Below the pieces are notes generated by a model, which did no database searches, was not told where the DNA came from, and saw nothing but the letters and a program-made list of their open reading frames with translations. Positions 1-8,417 of a DNA stretch of 64,000 nucleotides are shown piece by piece. The stretch's first letter is position 1. Each line of letters opens with the position of its first letter. Both the position numbers and the translations under genes were made by a program. The stretch comes from D37C17 sp964551815 (lineage in GTDB: Bacteria > Fidelibacterota > Marinisomatia > SCGC-AAA003-L08 > D37C17): contig CAZKEL010000001.1 in assembly GCA_964551815.1 (NCBI GenBank), forward strand, positions 1 through 64,000. Reading direction: 5' to 3'.

Positions 1-2
1 AT

Positions 3-1256
3 AATAGTGATGAAGCAAATGCTATTCATCATTTTGGCTGTACAGACACCGAAGCAGATAATTATGATATGAATGCAGAAATTGATGATGGGATATGTGT
101 ATTTACCTACAATTTAGAGCTTCATGAAGGTGCTAATTTGGTGAGTTTTCCCATATTACCTGCAGATGGTTCCATTGCTCTTGTAATGGGTAGTCTTGGA
201 GTAAATATTACCGGTGTAATTGGCGAGGGCGTAGGAGCTACTCAGCAGTCACCTGGAGTTTGGGTTGGCAGTTTAAATAATATCAGTCGCACATCAGGTT
301 ATTGGCTATTAATGACGGAAGAAGATCTCCTTACATTTACAGGTACACGAACATTGCCAGAAACAGTATATAATTTAAATGAGGGTGCCAATTTAGTATC
401 TTGGGCATTTACTAGTTCTAACGAAATTGAATCCGCATTGCCAGATGATATTGAAACAGCTATTACTGATATTATTGGTGAGGGTACTGCAGCCACTCAA
501 ATAGCACCCGGTACTTGGGTGGGTAGTCTGGGTTCTTTTGAATCAGGTGGTGGGTATTGGCTGAAGTCGGCGATGGCGTTGGATTTGGTGTATGAACCTC
601 CCACTTTAGGAAGAGTGGCAGTTTCTGGTCAATTTACGGATGTGAACACTGGGATAAATGATAACCCTATAGAATTATACTATGAACAATCAAGCCAACA
701 AGCCTTCTATTTTATTGAATCCGTTGAAGGAATACAACTTGGTGACTGGTTAATCGCCTACAACGGTAATGAACTTATTGGATCAAGACTTTGGAATGGA
801 GAATACACCGATATACCTACAATGGGGGATGATGGAAGTAATTTAACATCAGGCTATATTAAGGAAGGCATGGTACCCCAATTTAAGTTACTGCAAGATG
901 GTGAAATTATTGAACTGTCTGGTGATATACCTGTATGGTCTAATAATGAATTGTTTATGGTTGGTAGCCTATCTGAATCTACCCCTTACCCAGAATTATT
1001 CAATTTAGAAAAAGCCTATCCTAATCCATTTAACCCAACCACAACCATTAACTTTGGAATACCCTTTGAATCTGAAGTTTCTATCTCAGTTTATAATTTG
1101 CAGGGTAGAGAAGTAACTTCACTTATAAATGGGAATATGGATGCTGGTTATCATTCTATCATTTGGAATGCTGATAGTTATAGTAGTGGAGTATATTTTG
1201 TAAAGATGGTGGCAGGTGAATATATAAGTCAACAGAAATTGATGCTGGTTAAATAG
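3..1256 (+). CDS. T9SS C-terminal sorting-domain protein, 5' truncated by window edge
   Basis: The C-terminal part of a secreted or surface protein exported by the type IX secretion system. The reading frame is open from the window edge. Upstream of the first ATG (position 69) it encodes the start of a GCTDxxAxNYDxxAxxDDGxC calcium-loop-like motif (residues GCTDTEADNYDMNAEIDDG), so ATG 69 is internal and the true start lies outside the window. Two tandem repeats follow, each with EGANLVS, IIGEG or VIGEG, AATQ or GATQ, PGxWVGSL and GYWL. A beta-rich module comes next, and the end is a typical T9SS type A sorting domain: YPNPFNPTT, SVYNLQGREV, SGVYFVKM, QQKLMLVK. It is the only plus-strand gene at this end and converges on cutA. 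Its ligand or enzymatic activity cannot be told from the part visible here. Confidence 0.85.
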   Translation, partial: NSDEANAIHHFGCTDTEADNYDMNAEIDDGICVFTYNLELHEGANLVSFPILPADGSIALVMGSLGVNITGVIGEGVGATQQSPGVWVGSLNNISRTSGYWLLMTEEDLLTFTGTRTLPETVYNLNEGANLVSWAFTSSNEIESALPDDIETAITDIIGEGTAATQIAPGTWVGSLGSFESGGGYWLKSAMALDLVYEPPTLGRVAVSGQFTDVNTGINDNPIELYYEQSSQQAFYFIESVEGIQLGDWLIAYNGNELIGSRLWNGEYTDIPTMGDDGSNLTSGYIKEGMVPQFKLLQDGEIIELSGDIPVWSNNELFMVGSLSESTPYPELFNLEKAYPNPFNPTTTINFGIPFESEVSISVYNLQGREVTSLINGNMDAGYHSIIWNADSYSSGVYFVKMVAGEYISQQKLMLVK

Positions 1257-1300
1257 ATTGTTGGAATATTCCTAACTATACATAATATATATTATCAGCA

Positions 1301-1618
1301 TTAACTCTCGGTGACAGACTTAAACCAGCTCTCATAATCATCATATAAAATATCTGCTTCCTTAGCAATGATCTCCGGAATATCATAATTGTGATAGTTT
1401 AATATTATTTCTTTACAGGCTTGTACTGACTCCGGTTTTGTTTTAATTTGGATACTAAATTCTTTTGATGTTTCAATTTTACCCTTCCAATGATAAAAAG
1501 ACTTAACCTCTGGAATTATTTGTACACAGGCAGATAAATTATTATCAATCAGATTTTTACTAATAGCTTCAGCTGTTTCTAAATTGTCAGTGGTTGTGAC
1601 TAAAATTTTTATTTTCAT
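1301..1618 (-). CDS. cutA: Divalent-cation tolerance protein CutA
   Basis: A 105-residue protein matching the CutA1 family in full length. The family forms small cytosolic PII-like trimers linked to divalent metal (copper) tolerance, though the biochemical role is unsettled. It opens with the usual LVTT-x-NLETAEAISKNLI segment. It also has the family's SACVQI, FYHWKGKIE and EFSIQIKT stretches, and ends with YDIPEIIA plus an aromatic tail (SWFKSV). It is the last gene of the minus-strand run, 249 bp downstream of hflX, and converges with the T9SS gene. No clear Rho-independent terminator lies in the 44-bp gap between the convergent stops. Confidence 0.93.
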   Translation of the reverse strand: MKIKILVTTTDNLETAEAISKNLIDNNLSACVQIIPEVKSFYHWKGKIETSKEFSIQIKTKPESVQACKEIILNYHNYDIPEIIAKEADILYDDYESWFKSVTES

Positions 1619-1689
1619 AATTTACTATTGTATTTATCTATTTTTGCTTTAATTTAAACCCATTTTTTGAAACAAGTATTCGCAGAAGG

Positions 1690-1870
1690 ACAGCCTTTAA
1701 TTTTCAGAACTTTCAACTTATCCATTGGGAGTTTAATTTGCTTCTTCAAAAACAGGCCTTTTCAGGCATTTGTCTGAATGAAGGAAGTTTGCGGTTTAGC
1801 GAGGGATTCCCACCGTAACCATATACAAAGGTATTCTGAAAATTAAGTTCTTTTGCGAGTACTTTTTTTA
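1690..1870 (+). ncRNA. Candidate structured RNA or element between hflX and cutA
   Basis: The 249-bp gap between hflX and cutA holds nested inverted repeats. A perfect 13-bp outer stem pairs 1697-1709 (TTAATTTTCAGAA) with 1834-1846 (TTCTGAAAATTAA). Inside it TGGGAG pairs with TTCCCA, GCTTC/TTC pairs with GAA(G)GAAGT, and TTCAG...CTGAA forms an apical hairpin. Two positions pair only as G-U on the plus strand, and a run of seven T follows on that strand at about 1862-1868, so a plus-strand transcript is slightly favoured. The closing stem, large bubble and long imperfect hairpin recall 6S-like RNAs in outline only. No known family motif was recognised; it could instead be a 3' UTR or a decayed mobile repeat. 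Confidence 0.3.
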
Positions 1871-3136
1871 TTGCTTAAGTATCCGGCGTATTTTCTCTAA
1901 AGATTCTGCTGTTCCTTCAACTTCAATCATAATCCCTGCATAATCAGATTTTTTCTTTAATACTTTAGTTAAGGCATAAATTGTATCAAGATATTTAGTT
2001 TGATCAAAGTTAATATGGAATTCATCTTTTTTAAAGGCTGCAGAAATAGTTGTAGAAATTCTATCTTTTAATGATTCGATTCCATCATTTTGAACCGCAG
2101 ATAAAAAAACAGCCTCACTAAAGCGTGATTGTAATCCCTTCAGGATATCTTTATCGGTAATTGCATCAATTTTATTAAACACCAGAATTTCAGTTTTTTC
2201 TTCCATTTCCATTTCGGTTAGTACCTGATTAACCGTGTCTAAATGTTCCTGAATGTTTTCAGAGGATGCATCAAATACCTTTAGCAATATATCAACATTT
2301 TTAATTTCGCCTAATGTTGATCTGAAAGAGGCCACCAGGTTATGAGGAAGCTTTCTTATAAAACCAACGGTATCACTAAGGAGGACTGTACCACCTACAT
2401 CTAAATCTAATTTTCGAGTAGTAGTGTCAAGTGTCGCAAAAAGTTGGTCCTGTATGAGTACATCTGCCCCGGTTAATTTTTTCATCAATGTTGATTTGCC
2501 TGCATTTGTATAGCCCACCAATGCAATTCTATAAGTGTTACCCCGATTATGACTTTGTATTTCCCGTTGTTTTTCAATAGTTTTAAGTTGTTTTTTTAAG
2601 CGGGATATTTGTGTACGAATTAATCGGCGGTCCACTTCGATCTGGGTTTCCCCGGCACCAGCTCTGGTGCCTATCCCACCCATTTGCCGTTCAAGGTGCG
2701 TCCATTGCCTGGTAAGGCGTGGAAGAAGATATTCTAATTGTGCCAACTCAACCTGTGTTTTTGCCTCCCTGGTTCGGGCATGTTTTGTAAAAATATCCAG
2801 GATAAGTCCCGTTCTGTCTAAGACTTTGATTTTGTCTCCTGCTTCTTTTTGAATATTTTTAATCTGAGTAGGAGAAATATCATCATTGAATACCAGCAGT
2901 GAGCAGTTTTGTTCTTCTGCCAGATTTAAAATGGTGGTTAACTTTCCTTTCCCTATATAAGTTGCAGGATCAGGTGTTTTTCGACTTTGAGTTGAATGGC
3001 TCAACACAACCCCGCCGGCGGTATTAATGAGTGCAGATAATTCAATAATTTGATCTTCAAGCTGGAGAGGGGTTATACCCGGTAACTGCACTCCAATTAC
3101 AAAAACATTTTCTTTTTTAACGCTGTCTGATGACAT
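1868..3136 (-). CDS. hflX: Ribosome-associated GTPase HflX
   Basis: HflX is a translational GTPase-family protein that binds the 50S subunit and splits or rescues stalled ribosomes. The N-terminal HflX domain (about residues 15-195) includes TYIGKGK, the DRTGLILDIF segment and the glycine-rich GIGTRAGAGE stretch. The G domain follows with P-loop GYTNAGKS (about 208-215), DTVGF (G3, about 255) and NKID (G4, about 321). I chose the ATG at 3136 (MSSDSVKK). A TTG 18 bases upstream is also possible. Either way the gene overlaps the stop of the BatA-like gene, which suggests co-transcription. Neither start has a clear Shine-Dalgarno sequence. Length is normal for the family. Confidence 0.93.
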   Translation of the reverse strand: MSSDSVKKENVFVIGVQLPGITPLQLEDQIIELSALINTAGGVVLSHSTQSRKTPDPATYIGKGKLTTILNLAEEQNCSLLVFNDDISPTQIKNIQKEAGDKIKVLDRTGLILDIFTKHARTREAKTQVELAQLEYLLPRLTRQWTHLERQMGGIGTRAGAGETQIEVDRRLIRTQISRLKKQLKTIEKQREIQSHNRGNTYRIALVGYTNAGKSTLMKKLTGADVLIQDQLFATLDTTTRKLDLDVGGTVLLSDTVGFIRKLPHNLVASFRSTLGEIKNVDILLKVFDASSENIQEHLDTVNQVLTEMEMEEKTEILVFNKIDAITDKDILKGLQSRFSEAVFLSAVQNDGIESLKDRISTTISAAFKKDEFHINFDQTKYLDTIYALTKVLKKKSDYAGIMIEVEGTAESLEKIRRILKQ

Positions 3137-5135
3137 TGGATAAAAACATTTCAATAATTATAAGGATTAGGACAGAATACAGTAAAAATCGCCACAATTC
3201 CACCCCTACCCTGGCTTTATTTATTTCCTCTCCCAATTTCTCAGACATGGGGAAAATTATAGCATTTGGTAATAATTTTTCTAACTCTTCAATAGGCAGA
3301 ATGGATGATTTCAATTCACTCCTGGGGATATTTACAGCTACAGATTGTGATTTCCTTTTCCCAATATATAATTGATGTACACCGGGTTTCTGCAGTTCAG
3401 TCGTCTTTAAACGATCATTGCTGTCAGCATGAATCATCTCTAGAGTACCATCAGGGAAATGATGATAAATTTTCTCACCATAATATTCGGTTAAGGCAAT
3501 CTGCCAGTACTCATCTGTATTCAGAAACAATTTTTCGTTTAACCCTGAAGCAGAGTAAATCAAATAATGTACAAAGGGAATAAAAGCACCTTTTAAAGGA
3601 AAATTACTCCATTTTAAATTTGGGGCAATTCCAAATACATCTAAAGTTCCATTATTTAGGCTGTACCTGTTCCAAAGGGAGGACTGATGTGCAATTTGTA
3701 TTTGGGTGGCAGCAGGAGAAAAAGGAAGATTGTAATTTGAAAATACTTTTATTCCTTTACTTCCCGAAAGGTTTGGATGAATGATTTCAGCTAAGGTGGT
3801 ATTTAAAATATCTTCTTGCTGAATCTGCAAATAGGTATCATCCGTAGTTATTATTTTTGATAAATTCGAAAGATTATCTTCGATGCTCAATGCAATATGA
3901 TTCACCTCACCAAAAGATTGAGTGGTTGTAGTTTCATCCGGAAATATGACAACATGCCCTCCTCCGTTCAGATATTCTTCCAGATTACTGTCAGTAATAT
4001 CTTGAATAATTTGAGGGTTATTGATAACAACTACATCCTGATTAAATATCTCTAGACCGAGTGATGCCAAATTAATATAGTCTGAATAATTTATTAAACT
4101 TCCTGACTCATTTAAGGTACCCAGTGCAGTTTTAAAGTAATAGGCAGAATTTGATATATCTCCAACTATTGCAATGGATAAAGCTTTGGGAATAGAAATA
4201 TTAAAATAATAGTGATTATCTTCTGGAAAATCTTCGTACAGTATTTCAACTTTTCCTAAAAAATCACCTGCCCCTGAAAGTGCTGTTTTAAAGTAATATT
4301 TTTTTGAGCTTTCTTCTGAAATTGAGATTAACTGTTGACCTACAATCATTTCATCAATAACTAATTGTAATACTACATCGGAGATTGCGGTTATTCCTCT
4401 GTTTTGTATCTCAACATCAACTTGAAAGGGATGATTGGGTATTAAGACCTTATTTGGTATAAACATCTCAACAATACTGACATTATCTATCAAAGGGGGA
4501 GTTTGTATAAAATAAGTATTAAACTCATTCAATAGATCAATTTGATTTTCATATCCATTAAGATATGATTCTTGGCCATCACTTATAATAAACAATTCTT
4601 TGGAAGCATAATTTTCTTTAAGATTAAACTTCATTTCAATTATATCATCCCAAAAATTGGAGGACTGAGAGGTTGAATTGATCAACGCAGATATTTCAGG
4701 CAGGTCTTCCTTTAAGCCACTGAATTGAAGTCCCCCATTACTGTTTTGCCAGTAAATCTGATTCTTTCCGGGGATATGTTCTAATATATGATTTATTGAT
4801 ATTGTAATATTTTCTATATTTCCTCTTTGGGAAAAACTGTCATCGTATAGAATAGTATGTACTGCTGACTGACTTTGGCCAGTAGTGGTGAAAACTCCCT
4901 CCAATACGGGTCTGGTTATCATTAAGACTAACAATAACACAATAATCGTTCTAAGAATCAACAGGAGCAATTGCAGTAATTGAAGTCTGTTTATGGACTC
5001 TTTTTCAATAAGCTGCAGAAATCTTACTGAACTGAAATCAATAGTTATAATATTCCGTCGGTTGAGTAAATGCAGAATTAAGGGAATCCCTGTCAGCGGG
5101 AGCAGCCAGAGGAAAATTGGATTTAAAAAATTCAC
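3117..5135 (-). CDS. BatA-domain (aerotolerance N-terminal) membrane protein
   Basis: A 672-residue membrane protein. The N-terminal 80 residues form the double-transmembrane BatA/aerotolerance module (MNFLNPIFLWLLPLTGIPLI, then LLNRR, then a second hydrophobic helix near 57-77). A long, mostly extracytoplasmic region follows, containing a VWA-like fold (FIISDGQES near 150-160) and CARDB-like beta segments, and one C-terminal transmembrane helix lies near residues 650-668. Proteins of this layout are common in Bacteroidota and related phyla, and the function is unknown. It overlaps the upstream kinase-like gene by 4 nt (ATGA) and the downstream hflX start. The MoxR-DUF58-BatD set that usually accompanies such proteins sits separately at 25.4-28.2 kb. 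Confidence 0.8.
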   Translation of the reverse strand: MNFLNPIFLWLLPLTGIPLILHLLNRRNIITIDFSSVRFLQLIEKESINRLQLLQLLLLILRTIIVLLLVLMITRPVLEGVFTTTGQSQSAVHTILYDDSFSQRGNIENITISINHILEHIPGKNQIYWQNSNGGLQFSGLKEDLPEISALINSTSQSSNFWDDIIEMKFNLKENYASKELFIISDGQESYLNGYENQIDLLNEFNTYFIQTPPLIDNVSIVEMFIPNKVLIPNHPFQVDVEIQNRGITAISDVVLQLVIDEMIVGQQLISISEESSKKYYFKTALSGAGDFLGKVEILYEDFPEDNHYYFNISIPKALSIAIVGDISNSAYYFKTALGTLNESGSLINYSDYINLASLGLEIFNQDVVVINNPQIIQDITDSNLEEYLNGGGHVVIFPDETTTTQSFGEVNHIALSIEDNLSNLSKIITTDDTYLQIQQEDILNTTLAEIIHPNLSGSKGIKVFSNYNLPFSPAATQIQIAHQSSLWNRYSLNNGTLDVFGIAPNLKWSNFPLKGAFIPFVHYLIYSASGLNEKLFLNTDEYWQIALTEYYGEKIYHHFPDGTLEMIHADSNDRLKTTELQKPGVHQLYIGKRKSQSVAVNIPRSELKSSILPIEELEKLLPNAIIFPMSEKLGEEINKARVGVELWRFLLYSVLILIIIEMFLSNVIRQR

Positions 5136-5719
5136 AACAGGGTTCCCAGGGTAAGAGAGGCAGCGGTGGTTAGGGGAATCAGGATATTATCATTTATTTT
5201 TTCATTGGAAAATAGTTCAGCGGCAGTTGCTGCTAATGCTGTGGATATTTTAATCCAGATTGGAAAGGAGGTAAGGATATAAATCAGTAAAAATGCAGTT
5301 AGAAAAAAGGCGGTACTTCCTTCTAATGATTTATTAAAGAGTCGAGTATCTCCATATTTTAATCCTATTATGGCAGCGGCAGAATCAGCAAGGCTCAGCA
5401 CCAATAATGAAACAATGACTATATCTTCTTTAAATAGAAGTACCGTTAACGCAGCACCTGAAAATACCCAGGCAGCACCGGAAACTCTTTTAAATTCTTT
5501 CGGTCTGGTGACGAAAATGAAAAGAGCATTATAAATATTTTTTAAAAGCGGAGAAAAGCGTCTTCCAAAATCTAATAATATAAGTGTTATTGCAATAGTT
5601 ATGATCCATACCTGCATGATATCAATACCATAATACCAGATACTTAAAGGTATGATTGAAGAAGAAATATGAATGAGTTTTCGGGTTAGTTCCTGGCGAT
5701 AGGAAAGGATATCAGGCAT
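5132..5719 (-). CDS. SEC59/DGK1/VTE5-type lipid (polyprenol, phytol or diacylglycerol) kinase
   Basis: An integral membrane protein of the CTP-dependent polyprenol/phytol/diacylglycerol kinase family. It opens with ELTRKLIHISS, the family's N-terminal RKxxH signature. It then has successive hydrophobic helices, the loop DFGRRF, and the late motifs LADSAAAIIGLKYG and SLEGSTAFF, where the family has its conserved D-A-x-A-x-x-x-G and KSxEG blocks. I chose ATG 5719 (MPDILSY) because the frame further upstream only overlaps rpe and lacks family residues. This start gives an 8-nt ATGCCTGA overlap with the rpe stop and an AGGA upstream. The lipid substrate cannot be read from the sequence; roles in isoprenoid salvage or dolichol-like carriers are both possible. 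Confidence 0.75.
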   Translation of the reverse strand: MPDILSYRQELTRKLIHISSSIIPLSIWYYGIDIMQVWIITIAITLILLDFGRRFSPLLKNIYNALFIFVTRPKEFKRVSGAAWVFSGAALTVLLFKEDIVIVSLLVLSLADSAAAIIGLKYGDTRLFNKSLEGSTAFFLTAFLLIYILTSFPIWIKISTALAATAAELFSNEKINDNILIPLTTAASLTLGTLL

Positions 5720-6353
5720 GCACCAATTCCTGAAATCTGCTGGGAATATCATCACAGTTAAATAATCCGGAGCCAACAATGGTAACATCAATACCTGTGG
5801 TGTAAACTTCATGAATGGTTTTTAAATTTACGCCGCCATCTACTCCAATGGTAAACTCTCTGTCATCTCTGAGCTCCACTGCCGATTTCATTGTATCAAG
5901 GGAAGTTGGAATAAATGATTGTCCCCCTTTCCCGGGGAAAACAGACATTATAAGCAAATAATCAAGGGCATCTAACAGAGGAATTATGGATTGAATATCT
6001 GTATCAGGATTTAAAGCAATACCTGCAGATACTCCCTTACTTCGCAGGTATTGCAAGTCTTTTAGAGGAGATTGACTGGCTTCGATATGAAAAATGATTG
6101 TATCTGATCCTGCTTGTATATATTGGTCAAATGATGTTGCAGGATTTTCTATCATTAAATGTGTCTCTAAATGACAGTCAGTACATTGGCGGATAAATTT
6201 AATAATAAAAGGTCCAAATGTAAGATTGGGCACAAAATGCCCGTCCATTACATCCAAGTGCAGCCGGGTTGCTCCGGCAGATTCTACAGTTTCAATATCC
6301 TGTTGTATATGTTTAAAATCTGCTGAAAGGAGAGATGGAGATATAATTCTCAT
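5712..6353 (-). CDS. rpe: Ribulose-phosphate 3-epimerase
   Basis: This enzyme interconverts D-ribulose 5-phosphate and D-xylulose 5-phosphate in the non-oxidative pentose phosphate pathway (cytosolic TIM barrel). All signature segments are present. SPSLLSADF lies at the N terminus, LHLDVMDGHFVPNLTFG carries the metal-binding Asp, ETHLMIENP follows, VFPGKGGQSF binds phosphate, and GVDGGVN carries the second catalytic Asp. The 213 residues match the family's usual length. The gene is coupled to the PASTA gene upstream by a 4-nt ATGA overlap and to the kinase-like gene downstream by 8 nt. Its position at the end of a def-fmt-rsmB run matches the Firmicutes order. Confidence 0.96.
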   Translation of the reverse strand: MRIISPSLLSADFKHIQQDIETVESAGATRLHLDVMDGHFVPNLTFGPFIIKFIRQCTDCHLETHLMIENPATSFDQYIQAGSDTIIFHIEASQSPLKDLQYLRSKGVSAGIALNPDTDIQSIIPLLDALDYLLIMSVFPGKGGQSFIPTSLDTMKSAVELRDDREFTIGVDGGVNLKTIHEVYTTGIDVTIVGSGLFNCDDIPSRFQELVHA

Positions 6354-7087
6354 TCGGTATTTTTCGTATCTGTACTCACCAACAGGTTGATAGTTGCAGG
6401 AAAGGTTACCCGCATCCCTGCGGTTTTATCCTGTTCAATGACCGTATTTCTGAGTAATTCAGGTTGGAACTCATAGTCAATATTTCCCAATCTTAACCCA
6501 TTTTTTAAAATTTCTTCCTCTGCCCTTCTAAGACTCAGGTTTACCACATCTGGAATTAAATAATAGTCCGGTGGTGCACCTTTACTGACACCCAAGGTGA
6601 TATTTGTGGATGATTTCACGATCTGTCCCTTTCGGGGAAGCTGAAAAGTTATATGATCTTCCTCAATATGACTATCAAATTCATAGATCACTGTATCTAC
6701 TCCAAGCCCCATATCATTTATAATGATTTTCGCATTTCTTAAACTCATGTTTATGAGATGAGGTATTTGAATATCCTCCACCATTCCGGCAACAGTAAGG
6801 TCTATGTTTCGACCCTCTTTTACTTTGGTGAAAGCTCGTGGAAACATTTTAATTACGGTTCCAGGTATATGAGATTCATTAAATGGTACCACAATTATTT
6901 CTGTAGGGAAACCCAGCATATTCAGCTGATAGCTGGCTTTCTCAATATATTCTCCCCGTACATCGGGCAGATAATGCTCATTATCATAGCCTACATAATT
7001 GGGCAGAAGAAAATAATCCAATAGAAACACACCAATGACTGATAACAATAGGAAAGCAGTGAGATATTTAAAAATGGTTTTAAGCAT
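6350..7087 (-). CDS. Membrane-anchored PASTA-only protein
   Basis: A 245-residue protein with a short cytoplasmic N terminus, one transmembrane helix (about residues 8-29) and three consecutive PASTA domains (about 38-102, 107-172 and 178-242). Each begins with an IP or LP-D-V/L type strand and ends in a beta strand. PASTA domains bind muropeptides or lipid-linked cell-wall precursors in the PrkC/Stk1 kinases and in PBP2x. No kinase or transpeptidase domain is fused here, and the start (an 8-nt overlap with rsmB, ATGCTTAA) leaves no room for one. A role in sensing or scaffolding the cell wall is inferred. The synteny with the Firmicutes prkC locus is notable. Confidence 0.85.
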   Translation of the reverse strand: MLKTIFKYLTAFLLLSVIGVFLLDYFLLPNYVGYDNEHYLPDVRGEYIEKASYQLNMLGFPTEIIVVPFNESHIPGTVIKMFPRAFTKVKEGRNIDLTVAGMVEDIQIPHLINMSLRNAKIIINDMGLGVDTVIYEFDSHIEEDHITFQLPRKGQIVKSSTNITLGVSKGAPPDYYLIPDVVNLSLRRAEEEILKNGLRLGNIDYEFQPELLRNTVIEQDKTAGMRVTFPATINLLVSTDTKNTE

Positions 7088-8417
7088 CCTTTATCAATCT
7101 TACAGCAAATCCTCCATCTATTTTATGTTTGGGAGGAAAAGTGTATAAAGCGCCATTTTCATCAACATATTCCTCGGGTACATAGTCTTTCGCATTTTCG
7201 ACTTTGAAATCAGGATGAGATTTTAAAAATGCATCAATTACCATCCAGTTTTCTTCAGGCTCAACTGAGCAGGTACTATAAACCAATACCCCACCAGGAT
7301 TTACAAAATTTGAAGCTGCCCACAATATTTTTCTCTGCAAAAGATGCATTTCCAGAATTTCATCAATATTGCGTCTCCAGCGTATATCTGCCCGTTTTGC
7401 CATGACACCTGTGCCGGAACAGGGTACATCCAACAGTAATTTATCTGTCATGTCAATACTGTCTTCGGTGATGTCAATAATATCTGTTTCCGTATTGGTT
7501 ATATTGAGTCTTGACACTGTATTATTAAGTCGATCATAGCGTTTTTCGCTGGAATCAAAAGCTGTAATAGAACCTGTGTCATTCATCAGTTCAGCCATAT
7601 AAGATGTTTTGCCACCAGGAGCGGAACAAGCATCAGTGATAGACTCCTTTTTCTTAGGGTCAAGCAAATGTACAACTAAGCCTGCAGCAGGATCCTGTAC
7701 AGAAATTTTCCCTTCTCTGAAAATATCAGATTTGATTAATTCCTGATGTTTAGATGTTTGAAAAAATTCCTTTAAATGCCCATGCTGTTCAAAGGTAATA
7801 TTATGCTTTTTCAGGTAATTTTTAAATTTGGTGGCAGTGTAATTTCTATTATTGATTCTAAACCACAACATAGGGTTCTCATTGTTCCACTCTGCTAATT
7901 GCCTGGCTTCTTCAAAACTTTTATCTTTGATCCACTTATTGATGAGCCATTCCGGGTGGCTCAAATATTCCGCTAATGATTCAATAGGAGTATTTTCATC
8001 AGGAATGTTTTTTTCTTCTAAGTTAATAAGTGTACGAAGGAGTGCATTGGTGAGTCCGCCAAGATTGCTATGAATGCGTTTTGCCAGCTGTACGGTAGTG
8101 GTGACAGCAGCATAATCAGGAACACTATCCATATAAAATAATTGGTAAGCACCAAGCCGAAGAAGAATGCGTAAACTTTCTTTCAAATCTTCAAACTCTC
8201 CTAGAAAAACTTGCTGCAGCTCCCAGTCTAAGCGTCCGGATAGTCTCACTGTTCCCTGAACCAGCAAGGTTATAAATCTGCGATCCTGGTCATTAATAAT
8301 ATTGCCTTCTCTTCGGAATATTTCTGCAGTTACATCTGACAGGCGGCGGTTTCTGTAAGCAGCTTTTTTCATAATTTCCCAAGCTATTCTTCTGGTTCTT
8401 ATTTCTCTTTTATCCAA
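7080..8417 (-). CDS. rsmB: 16S rRNA (cytosine(967)-C(5))-methyltransferase
   Basis: RsmB methylates C967 of 16S rRNA using S-adenosylmethionine. An N-terminal NusB-like RNA-binding domain (about residues 1-140) precedes a Fmu/NOL1-type methyltransferase domain. The latter shows the SAM-binding segment DACSAPGGKTSYMAE (about 262), the catalytic-cysteine motif LLDVPCSGTGVM and the second cysteine motif YSTCSVEPEEN. The start is a TTG (8417-8415) preceded by GGAG and overlapping the fmt stop by 8 nt (TTGGATAA). At 445 residues it is normal for the family. It belongs to the classic def-fmt-rsmB maturation cluster. Confidence 0.95.
   Translation of the reverse strand: MDKREIRTRRIAWEIMKKAAYRNRRLSDVTAEIFRREGNIINDQDRRFITLLVQGTVRLSGRLDWELQQVFLGEFEDLKESLRILLRLGAYQLFYMDSVPDYAAVTTTVQLAKRIHSNLGGLTNALLRTLINLEEKNIPDENTPIESLAEYLSHPEWLINKWIKDKSFEEARQLAEWNNENPMLWFRINNRNYTATKFKNYLKKHNITFEQHGHLKEFFQTSKHQELIKSDIFREGKISVQDPAAGLVVHLLDPKKKESITDACSAPGGKTSYMAELMNDTGSITAFDSSEKRYDRLNNTVSRLNITNTETDIIDITEDSIDMTDKLLLDVPCSGTGVMAKRADIRWRRNIDEILEMHLLQRKILWAASNFVNPGGVLVYSTCSVEPEENWMVIDAFLKSHPDFKVENAKDYVPEEYVDENGALYTFPPKHKIDGGFAVRLIKDA

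Noticed and set aside
1257..1300. Palindrome GGAATATTCC as a terminator between the T9SS gene and cutA
   Set aside because: A short AT-rich palindrome without a T-run; not convincing.
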